Positions 1 through 5,977 of a stretch of 8,851 nt of DNA are shown here, in pieces. Made by a program: the position numbers and the translations under genes. The DNA is from Oscillospiraceae bacterium (GTDB lineage: Bacteria > Bacillota > Clostridia > Oscillospirales > Ruminococcaceae): the NCBI GenBank assembly GCA_022792755.1, contig JAAWBP010000067.1, forward strand, positions 1-8,851, written 5' to 3'. The notes under the pieces were generated by a model, which saw only the letters and a program-made list of their open reading frames with translations, had not been told where the DNA came from and did no database searches. Every line of letters begins with the position of its first letter. Position 1 is the first letter of the stretch.

Positions 1-897
1 CGGCATGTTGGAGGTGTTGGCGATCAGCACGGTGCGGTTGGTGAGCTTTTCACCGGTTTTCGGGTCGACCAGCTCGGAAAATTCGTTGAGAACCTGGGTC
101 ATTTCGTTTCCGCGCTCGCCGCAACCAATATAGACGATGATATCGGCATCGCACCACTTGGCAAGCTGGTGCTGGGTCATCGTCTTTCCAGTTCCGAAAC
201 CGCCCGGAACAGCGGCGGTGCCTCCCTTGGCAATCGGAAGCATCGTGTCGATGACGCGCTGGCCGGTGATCAGCGGCCGGGTGATCGATTTTCTCGTTTT
301 CACAGGCCGCGGTTCACGGATCGGCCATTTCTGGCAGAGGGTCAGCTCATGGAGGTTCCCTAGATCGTCTTTCAGCGTTACAACGACATCGTTGATTTTA
401 TATTCTCCGTCCGGCGCGGCCTTCACGACTTCGCCGGACATTTTTGGCGGAACCATGCAGCGATGCTCGACGACCTGGGTTTCCGGGCAGGTGGCGTAGA
501 TGTCGCCGCCGTTGAGATAATCGCCGGGCTTTACACGGATAGTCACGCTGTACAGCTTTTCTTCATCGAGGGTAGAAACGCTGCACCCTTCACCAATGAA
601 GGCACCGGTCGCGTTTCTCAGGTCGCGGAGCGGGCGTTCGATCCCGTCAAAAATATTCGCAATGATCCCAGGCCCCAAAGTGACAGACATGGGGGCGCCG
701 GTCGTTTCAACAGGCTCTCCGGGCTGCAGGCCGGAGGTGCTTTCATAAACCTGGATGGTGGTCTCGGAATCGGTGATGCCGATGACTTCGCCGATCAGCC
801 TCTTTTTGCCGACATAGACCATTTCCATCAAGGAGAAATCTTTTGTATCCTTAATTTTTACGACCGGCCCGTTGATTGAAAAGATAACATTTTCCAA
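1..897 (-). CDS. atpA: V-type ATP synthase subunit A, catalytic subunit (N-terminal half, cut by window edge)
   Basis: This is the catalytic nucleotide-binding subunit of the V1 head, which alternates with subunit B and hydrolyses or makes ATP. The 299 visible codons hold the beta-barrel start (MENVIFSINGPVVKIKD), the A-specific non-homologous insert (roughly residues 110-190), the P-loop GGFGTGKT at residues 232-239, and GERGNEM at 260-266, which carries the catalytic Glu261 and Arg262. The P-loop Lys is residue 238; these positions agree with my memory of Enterococcus NtpA numbering. The family is about 590 residues long, so roughly half is missing beyond base 1. No in-frame ATG fits the N-terminus. 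The ATG at 890-888 is out of frame, and the TTG at 897-895 follows GAGGTG (913-908) with 10 nt spacing. The gene lies 39 bp after subunit E, and B and D are expected next. The identification is very secure. Confidence 0.96.
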   Translation of the reverse strand, partial: MENVIFSINGPVVKIKDTKDFSLMEMVYVGKKRLIGEVIGITDSETTIQVYESTSGLQPGEPVETTGAPMSVTLGPGIIANIFDGIERPLRDLRNATGAFIGEGCSVSTLDEEKLYSVTIRVKPGDYLNGGDIYATCPETQVVEHRCMVPPKMSGEVVKAAPDGEYKINDVVVTLKDDLGNLHELTLCQKWPIREPRPVKTRKSITRPLITGQRVIDTMLPIAKGGTAAVPGGFGTGKTMTQHQLAKWCDADIIVYIGCGERGNEMTQVLNEFSELVDPKTGEKLTNRTVLIANTSNMP

Positions 898-913
898 AAT
901 TGATTCTCACCTC
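898..913 (-). promoter_or_regulatory. Ribosome binding site that fixes the TTG start of subunit A
   Basis: On the minus strand GAGGTG occupies 913-908, followed by a 10-nt spacer and TTG at 897-895. The TTG frame reads MENVIFSING, a normal N-terminus for subunit A. The nearby ATG (890-888) is in a different frame, so the TTG is strongly preferred. Confidence 0.75.
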
Positions 914-936
914 TTCTGCAAAATAACGGGACGGCC

Positions 937-1530
937 TTATTCAGCCGCTATCCTGCAATTCTGGTTAAAATAGGGGATTTGCTCCTGGAGCTTCGATTCG
1001 AGCGTTTCATCAATTACATAACCATTTTTTTCGCTCCGGATCGAAAAGCCGCCGATTTTAACTGCGGAGGAGGATAGGAAACGGCAGCCTCCCAGCTCCA
1101 ATTCCGCCTGGATTTCCTTCCAGAGCCCGGAATCCTCCTCTCTGAAGGAAATTTCCGAACCGCCGAGCGGATGATTTTTAGAAAGCTCCTTCAGCTGATC
1201 GATAAGATATGTTTTGTATTCGGGTGTCTTTGTAAAGTCTTCCAAGCGCTGGCGGACAGAATCCACCATGGCTTTCCGGTAGGCTTCCCGCTGGAGGAGA
1301 ACCTCCTGCTTTGCAGCGAGATCTGCTTTGGCAACAGCGAGCTTGTATTCAGCCTTGATTTTAGCCACACTGCTCTGAATATAACTATAAGCATCGTTGA
1401 GTTGCTCATCTTCCGTCTGAGCGAGGGAAGTCTGTTTGAGTTCCTCAGCTTCCTTTTGAATTATACGAACCTTCGATTCGATATCCGAAAAAACAGCCTG
1501 TTTAAATTTTAAAAGTTTTTCCTGGTCCAA
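937..1530 (-). CDS. atpE: V-type ATP synthase subunit E (peripheral stalk)
   Basis: Subunit E pairs with the G/H-type coiled-coil subunit to form the peripheral stalk that holds the A3B3 head against the membrane subunit I. The 197-residue product is the usual family length. Residues about 1-115 are highly charged and helical, a long coiled coil (MDQEKLLKFKQAVFSDIESK onward). Residues about 120-197 form the C-terminal head-binding domain, with the family-like stretch VKIGGFSIRSEKNGYVIDET and a terminal amphipathic segment. An open frame continues to an ATG at 1650, but that would add 40 residues overlapping the end of subunit F and unlike any E subunit. The TTG at 1530 follows AAAGGTGGG (1545-1537) at proper spacing. 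The gene sits 31 bp after F and 39 bp before A. The E call is secure and the start is well supported. Confidence 0.93.
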   Translation of the reverse strand: MDQEKLLKFKQAVFSDIESKVRIIQKEAEELKQTSLAQTEDEQLNDAYSYIQSSVAKIKAEYKLAVAKADLAAKQEVLLQREAYRKAMVDSVRQRLEDFTKTPEYKTYLIDQLKELSKNHPLGGSEISFREEDSGLWKEIQAELELGGCRFLSSSAVKIGGFSIRSEKNGYVIDETLESKLQEQIPYFNQNCRIAAE

Positions 1531-1545
1531 ATAGAACCCACCTTT
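1531..1545 (-). promoter_or_regulatory. Ribosome binding site that fixes the TTG start of subunit E
   Basis: AAAGGTGGG lies at 1545-1537 on the minus strand, with a 6-nt spacer to TTG at 1530-1528. It sits in the 31-bp gap after the TAG stop of subunit F (1564-1562), so translation from here needs no overlap with F. Confidence 0.75.
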
Positions 1546-1561
1546 CCGTGAGAAGGGAATG

Positions 1562-1870
1562 CTATAACGAAATTCCAACCGCTTCGTGCACGTACCGGTT
1601 GATGGTTTCGCTGATTTGAGCCGTACCGTGGCGGTCTGGAATTTCCACAACCAGAGGGGATTTCCGGTTGAGCTTGATGTCGTACACCAAGTCGGGGACG
1701 AGATTCACCAATTTTTCGGTCATTAAGACAATGCCAACGTCGTTTAAGCCGCAGGCAGCCAGAAGCGCATTTTTGACCTCTTCCGGCTCGTGGACGACAA
1801 CGCCTTCGATCCCCGCAAGCCTCATGCCGATCTGGGTGTCAATATTATCGCTGATTAAATAAAAGCGCAT
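1562..1870 (-). CDS. atpF: V-type ATP synthase subunit F (central stalk)
   Basis: This is the small central-stalk subunit that sits on subunit D in the rotor; the same protein is called NtpG in Enterococcus. The 102-residue product matches the family length and Rossmann-like fold. It starts MRFYLISDNIDTQIGMRLAG, has an alternating beta/alpha pattern with the VGIVLMTEKL strand-turn near residues 46-55, and carries the family signature VVEIPDRHG at about residues 74-82, followed by a C-terminal helix. The ATG at 1870 is the only sensible start, although the upstream purine-rich site (GGAGAA) is about 15 nt away, so initiation may be weak or coupled to subunit K, whose stop is 22 bp upstream. 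Subunit F precedes E here, unlike the E-C-F order of Thermus. Confidence 0.94.
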   Translation of the reverse strand: MRFYLISDNIDTQIGMRLAGIEGVVVHEPEEVKNALLAACGLNDVGIVLMTEKLVNLVPDLVYDIKLNRKSPLVVEIPDRHGTAQISETINRYVHEAVGISL

Positions 1871-1892
1871 AAAACCACAACCATTCTCCGGC

Positions 1893-2318
1893 TTAGAGTT
1901 TATTGATAATCAGGATCGAGATCAGAATACCATAAAGCGCGATACCTTCGCCGAGCGCTACGAAGATCAAGCCCTTACCAAAGGACTTCGGATCCTCACT
2001 GTAGAGACCGATTGCCGCCGGAACAGCCGCGGCGACCGCGATGCCCGCGCCGATGGAGGCGAGGCCGGTAGAAAGGGCAGCGCCCAGGTAACCCATGCCC
2101 GCGCCGCCGTCGCCTGCGACAACAGCCGCATCGGCGGCCAGACCGGTCAGCGGCAAAGCGATCGCAGCAAGGCAGACACCCGCAAAAGCGCAGAGGTTAA
2201 AAACAATGGCGTGTTTTGCCTTTTTGCCGGTTTTGACGCCGCGATAAATCGGGATCAGCGGCATTGCAAGCAGAATAACGATTGCGAGGGGCAGTAAAAA
2301 CAACATTGCTTCTTTCAT
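1893..2318 (-). CDS. ntpK: V-type ATP synthase subunit K (membrane rotor ring proteolipid)
   Basis: This is the proteolipid of the rotor ring, which carries ions through the membrane opposite subunit I. The 141 residues show four hydrophobic helices, at about 3-25, 38-62, 76-104 and 114-138. The second hairpin is a canonical c-type unit: a Gly/Ala-rich helix (GYLGAALSTGLASIGAGIAV), a loop with SEDPKSFGKG, and a helix with the ion-binding carboxylate Glu124 in ALGEGIALYG. The first hairpin lacks the Gly-rich repeat and any membrane carboxylate, so each protomer offers one ion site, as in four-helix K subunits. At the position where Na+-binding Enterococcus NtpK has Gln110, my hand alignment places Val95. 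A strong ribosome site (AGGAGG) precedes the ATG at 2318. The gene lies 38 bp after subunit I. Confidence 0.95.
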   Translation of the reverse strand: MKEAMLFLLPLAIVILLAMPLIPIYRGVKTGKKAKHAIVFNLCAFAGVCLAAIALPLTGLAADAAVVAGDGGAGMGYLGAALSTGLASIGAGIAVAAAVPAAIGLYSEDPKSFGKGLIFVALGEGIALYGILISILIINKL

Positions 2319-2356
2319 GATGGTTTCCTCCTAAAAATCAAAATACGGTGACGAAG

Positions 2357-4303
2357 TTAATCGTCTATTTTATATGATACAACGACGGGACAGAACTCTT
2401 TTCCATCACCCTCGTAAAAGCGACTGAAGATTTCGTAATACTCAAGCCGCAGAACCTGGATGCCTACAATCAGGCCCTCCATCCCCATGACGAAGAGGTT
2501 GCCGATGACAAAGACGATCGGGCTTCCAAACCCTCCGATCATTTCCATCAGGCTCATGACAACCGCCATCATCCCTGCGTGGCTCAAAACGAAACCGCCG
2601 ACACGGAGAAAAGAGACGGTGTTGGTGATATAACTCAGAACGTTTTCAAACAGCTCGAAAAAGTTGGTGATGATAAAACCGCCGACTCCGTCCTCCGGCT
2701 TCAAGTCTTTGCGCTTTGACGCCCACTTGGAAAGAGGCTCCCGCAAAAAGATGAAGAGCAGGGGAAGGGCGATGCAGAAAATGATGAAAAGAGGATTGAG
2801 GACGTTGACGTTAAAGACCATCAGCAGGGCAGCCGCCGCGATTACGGAAACGTAGAAAACCAATCCGGCGATCCCGTTGTGCCCGAAAACAGAACGCTCG
2901 AAATCCTTTTTCCGCAGCCCTAAGATGATATTGATCACCATCGAAACGATAATCAAAACTGCGCCGATACCGATGGCGGCGAACAGGAGCATATTGGTGG
3001 TCTCAGGATTGAAAACCTCCACGGGCTTTCCGGGCAGCCCCAGAACGTCCGTATAAAAGGGGGTGAGCAGATCTTCCAAGCCGAAGACGGACCCGTAAAC
3101 CGTACCGAAAACCGCGCTGAAAATACCGACGCGCGCCAGAATCCGGCCGAGCATCATCTTTTTGAAATGCCACAGCAGAAGCCCGATAATGGAGAGCAGA
3201 ATACCCTGCCCAAGGTCGCCGAACATGATGCCGAACAGGAGACAATAGGTATAAGCAACCAGCGGAGTGGGATCAAAATCCCCGTATCCTGGCAGGCCGT
3301 ACATGGTGACGAACATCTCAAACGGGCGGGTAAACCAGTTGTTTTTCAATTTGACCGGCGGGGTCAGGCGCGGGTCGGCGTCAACTCCCCTTAAAACACA
3401 ATCGCAGCTTGGAAGCGACTCAAAACCTTCCTGGAATTTCTCACCGAGCCGTTTGGGGACGAAGCCGACCAAGACGAACTGGCTGTTTTTGACCACGACG
3501 TATTTCCGAAGCTCGAATGTATCGCTTTCGTATTTCAGCGCGGTGAAAATCTGCCGGAGCGTCGTCTTGTTGTCTGCAATAAAGGCTTTGAGCTCCTTTT
3601 CCACCGCTTTCAGTTCGGCCTTGTAATCCTCCAGCATTTTTGTGATGTTGATGATGGCGATATCCGGCGTCTGATGAGCATAATCAGGAATTCGAATCCT
3701 TTGGAAAAAGAGAGAACGGAAAATTTCGTCGATATCGTCCCGCAAAACCGTTGGGACAAAATAGACGCCCCAGTGATACTGCTCATCGACGTCGAAGGTC
3801 AAAAAGAAAAACGCTTTGTCATTGTAATATTTGAGCTTGTCGAAGCTATCGTTCGGAAGGATACCGAACCGGGAAGAGACGGCTTTGCAGGCGAAAATAT
3901 CGTCGAATTTTTCAGCGAGCCCCTTCATGTGGTTGAGCTGAATCAAAACCTGTTCCTGATTGTTGACTTGCTGGGCCAGTTCTTCTCTTTCCGCCCGCAG
4001 CTCCTCAAATTTGGTCTCGATCCGGGAAACCTCCTGGTCGAATTCGGAAGGCTTCAGATTCTGCCCGCCGCCGTCCTGATAGGACAGCTTAAAATTCATC
4101 TTGTAAGAGAGGTCTACAATCCGTTTGATCAGTGGATTAAACGGATTGGCATCCTGAAGCAGGGTTCCGCCGTTGAGGTCTTTGATATACTGCGAGGCGT
4201 TTTCCGGGTGGAAACAGCCCGATTCACAGCAAACCTTCATAGCGGCGTCCATGTCGTCAATATTGCCGACAATATTGACTAAGGACATTTTTTCGATTGA
4301 CAT
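2357..4303 (-). CDS. ntpI: V-type ATP synthase subunit I (membrane stator subunit)
   Basis: This is the a-type stator subunit; its membrane half forms the ion half-channels against the K ring and its cytoplasmic half anchors the peripheral stalks. Its 648 residues are normal for the family. Residues 1-320 form the soluble arm with two coiled-coil stretches (about 88-130 and 218-250). The membrane domain begins after MYGLPGYGDFDPTPLVAY (334-351) and includes FGIMFGDLGQG (357-367), several further helices, and the hallmark SFLRVGGFVLSHAGM (564-578) with the essential Arg567. The C-terminus has VLRLEYYEIFSRFYEGDGKE (617-636), also typical. The ATG at 4303 has AAAGGTGGTG (4324-4315) upstream, slightly far at about 13 nt. 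The 189-bp gap before it is structured, and a small hairpin partly overlaps this ribosome site. Confidence 0.97.
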   Translation of the reverse strand: MSIEKMSLVNIVGNIDDMDAAMKVCCESGCFHPENASQYIKDLNGGTLLQDANPFNPLIKRIVDLSYKMNFKLSYQDGGGQNLKPSEFDQEVSRIETKFEELRAEREELAQQVNNQEQVLIQLNHMKGLAEKFDDIFACKAVSSRFGILPNDSFDKLKYYNDKAFFFLTFDVDEQYHWGVYFVPTVLRDDIDEIFRSLFFQRIRIPDYAHQTPDIAIINITKMLEDYKAELKAVEKELKAFIADNKTTLRQIFTALKYESDTFELRKYVVVKNSQFVLVGFVPKRLGEKFQEGFESLPSCDCVLRGVDADPRLTPPVKLKNNWFTRPFEMFVTMYGLPGYGDFDPTPLVAYTYCLLFGIMFGDLGQGILLSIIGLLLWHFKKMMLGRILARVGIFSAVFGTVYGSVFGLEDLLTPFYTDVLGLPGKPVEVFNPETTNMLLFAAIGIGAVLIIVSMVINIILGLRKKDFERSVFGHNGIAGLVFYVSVIAAAALLMVFNVNVLNPLFIIFCIALPLLFIFLREPLSKWASKRKDLKPEDGVGGFIITNFFELFENVLSYITNTVSFLRVGGFVLSHAGMMAVVMSLMEMIGGFGSPIVFVIGNLFVMGMEGLIVGIQVLRLEYYEIFSRFYEGDGKEFCPVVVSYKIDD

Positions 4304-4321
4304 TTTACTATGAGCACCACC

Positions 4322-4338
4322 TTTGACACATGATCAAA
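4322..4338 (-). promoter_or_regulatory. Small hairpin touching the ribosome site of subunit I
   Basis: TTTGA (minus strand, 4338-4334) pairs with TCAAA (4326-4322) across a 7-nt loop. The 3' arm overlaps the first bases of the AAAGGTGG ribosome site (4324-4317). Five base pairs are weak alone, so a regulatory role is inference, made more plausible by the larger folds just upstream. Confidence 0.25.
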
Positions 4339-4359
4339 CCGGGACGGGAAGGAAAGACC

Positions 4360-4466
4360 GGCGCCCGATATTTCAATAAGGAACATCGCCCCGCCATTTA
4401 GACGCAGTAGAAAGGGAAAAGCCCCTTTGGTGTATCTCTGCCCAAAACAGAAGGAGTACTGCGTCT
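4360..4466 (-). ncRNA. Candidate structured RNA between subunits C and I (cloverleaf-like element plus long hairpin)
   Basis: Read on the transcribed strand, AGACGCAGTA (4466-4457) pairs perfectly with TACTGCGTCT (4409-4400), closing a 67-nt element. Inside it are two hairpins: TCTG/CAGA (4451-4448 with 4440-4437) and AAAGGG/CCCTTT (4428-4423 with 4416-4411), giving a three-way junction. Directly downstream, GGCG/CGCC (4395-4392 with 4363-4360), CGAT/ATCG (4388-4385 with 4369-4366) and TTC/GAA (4383-4381 with 4374-4372) stack around a GGG/GG internal loop. There is no T-tract, so it is not a simple terminator. It could be a cis-acting leader or RNA-processing site for the ntpI half of the operon, or a dispersed palindromic repeat that landed here. 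I do not recognise a named riboswitch class. Confidence 0.45.
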
Positions 4467-4492
4467 CGGAACTGGGGGGAATTCAGCCATGA

Positions 4493-5569
4493 TTACAAAA
4501 TCAGGAGATTCTGAATTTGGGAAATTGGGATTTGATACCGGATTCCTTCGATGATCTTAATGATATTTTTTACTTCTGTGCTGTTGAGGATGATGAAAGC
4601 GTACAGCACAGCCGGGGGACTTGTGGAAAAACGCATCAGTTTTTTATTGTAGAGATAAATGATTTGGCTCAAATGGTGTTCGAACCCCAGGCTTCCTTCT
4701 TCGGCTTTGTTGTTCTTTCCATAATAACACTGATCGAACACATCGAAAAAGTCATCAACGGTTTTTGCCTCGATCATCTGCTGTAATGTATTCTTATTCA
4801 GCTTGAATTCAAAGGGGAGAACCGCCTCGCTGATATCCGCTTTGTCGGCGTCAAAATAACGTTTTAATCGGTAGATCGTCATCAAGTTTGAAAGGGTAAC
4901 GTTTACTTTGATGACCTTTTCCAGATCTTTTTTTGTCTGCCCGTGAAACTTTTTCCGGATGACGCCCAAAAGGTAATCGTAATGATAAGTCATCAGCGCC
5001 TTTTCACAGGAAGAGTAGTCAATCAGCTCATCGCCTTTCGGGAAAAACGGCTTGAGGATTTCACGGTAAGGCGTGTGGCCGAGCACCTCAAGCAGCTCGT
5101 CGAAGCTCCTGACCTTTGCTAAGGCCAGCAGGTCGAACGAAGCGTGGCTGATCAGGAAAGCAGGGAGGTCGAGGATAAAATCCGCCATGGTTTTTGCATT
5201 GAGTGAAAGAATACATTTGAGGATCTGCTCAATTTCGTACTGCAAAACCAGATAGCCGTAAAAGCCGTTGTCGCCGGTGAAATTATAGCGGCAGAGCTTG
5301 GTGTATTTGTTGAACAGCTCCCGCATCAGGATATTTTCGAGCTGGCCGCGGTGAACATTGTGAATATCGACTTGGGCGAGGGCCGCGCTGTAAGCGGTAT
5401 TCTCTTTTAAATAAGCCGCGATTTCCGTAACATTGCTCCGGCGGAGCATATCCTGATAGTTCGCGTCTGTCAAGCGTTTGCCATACATGCTTTTAGCTTT
5501 GGCCGAAATGGTGTTGCTCGACATCGAAGTGAAAAACATATCAATCGCCATGCGATACAGGATTTGCAC
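4493..5569 (-). CDS. atpC: V-type ATP synthase subunit C (rotor socket, AC39/d-type)
   Basis: Subunit C is the funnel-shaped protein that couples the central stalk to the K ring (d subunit in eukaryotes). The product is mostly helical with no membrane segment. Family-like stretches include SSNTISAKAKSMYGKRL near residues 17-33, the YGYLVLQYEIEQILKCILSL helix near 103-122, and the C-terminal LYAFIILNSTEVKNIIKIIE segment near 323-342, close to the LxKExEIxNLRxI pattern of this family. At up to 358 residues it is of usual length. The start is uncertain: the first possible start after an in-frame TAG is GTG at 5569, but ATGs at 5551, 5539 and 5524 are alternatives, and none has a convincing ribosome site. 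C stands before subunit I here rather than between E and F/A, an alternative operon order. Confidence 0.92.
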   Translation of the reverse strand: MQILYRMAIDMFFTSMSSNTISAKAKSMYGKRLTDANYQDMLRRSNVTEIAAYLKENTAYSAALAQVDIHNVHRGQLENILMRELFNKYTKLCRYNFTGDNGFYGYLVLQYEIEQILKCILSLNAKTMADFILDLPAFLISHASFDLLALAKVRSFDELLEVLGHTPYREILKPFFPKGDELIDYSSCEKALMTYHYDYLLGVIRKKFHGQTKKDLEKVIKVNVTLSNLMTIYRLKRYFDADKADISEAVLPFEFKLNKNTLQQMIEAKTVDDFFDVFDQCYYGKNNKAEEGSLGFEHHLSQIIYLYNKKLMRFSTSPPAVLYAFIILNSTEVKNIIKIIEGIRYQIPISQIQNLLIL

Positions 5570-5636
5570 AAAACGCTATGAAAATACCAGCCTTTGTACC
5601 CGGTATCGTTCCTTTCGTTTTATTTGCCAAACAGGA

Positions 5637-5951
5637 TCACCTGCCTAAAACGCGGTGGAAAAGATCATCCTCCCACGCCTGGCGGTTTTCTTCAAACACC
5701 CGTTTCATCGCGGCGAGCTCGGTGTCTTTTTGTTCGTTGAGAGCCGCAATTTTACCGTCAGCGTGTGTCCGTTCAGTTTCCCGCACCTTGTCAAGACGCG
5801 ATTTGACATTTTCCTGCATCCTTTGGCGCAACTCTTGATTTTCTTCTATGATCTGCCTTTTGACGACCTCGTCTTTCATCCGCTCCGCTTCTTCGAGCTT
5901 GCGGCTGGCTTCTTTATCGATCCTGATAATTTCCTTAATGATTTCATCCAT
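5637..5951 (-). CDS. V-type ATP synthase peripheral-stalk coiled-coil subunit (G/H type)
   Basis: This 104-residue, highly charged protein has no hydrophobic core segment. Almost its whole length, from MDEIIKEIIRIDKEASRKLE to about residue 90, has a heptad-like spacing of Leu, Ile, Val and Met among Glu, Lys and Arg, so it is predicted to be a single long coiled coil. Its size, composition and position at the head of the ATPase genes match the G/H subunit (called NtpF in Enterococcus), which pairs with E to make the peripheral stalk. Sequence alone identifies the family poorly because such helices diverge quickly; the context carries the call. The ATG at 5951 has AGGTGA about 7 nt upstream, in the 26-bp gap after the PFL-family gene. 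Confidence 0.8.
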   Translation of the reverse strand: MDEIIKEIIRIDKEASRKLEEAERMKDEVVKRQIIEENQELRQRMQENVKSRLDKVRETERTHADGKIAALNEQKDTELAAMKRVFEENRQAWEDDLFHRVLGR

Positions 5952-5977
5952 GAAACAATCACCTGGCTTCTTAAAAT

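Noticed and set aside
137..879. Plus-strand ORFs of 120 and 138 codons opposite subunit A.
   Set aside because: They are mirror frames of the well-supported subunit A gene, with no independent coding evidence.
1531..1650. ATG-initiated 40-residue N-terminal extension of subunit E.
   Set aside because: It overlaps the end of subunit F, does not resemble E subunits, and has no good ribosome site, unlike the TTG at 1530.
3674..4282. Plus-strand ORF of 202 codons opposite subunit I.
   Set aside because: It is a shadow of the ntpI reading frame: no ribosome site, no family resemblance, and the opposite strand is a certain gene.
4398..4490. A 30-codon minus-strand ORF (starts MAEFPPVPRR) beginning 2 nt after the subunit C stop codon.
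   Set aside because: It has no separate ribosome site and no recognisable motif, and it coincides with the inverted-repeat structure, so its openness is better explained by chance. Conservation of the peptide in relatives would reopen it.
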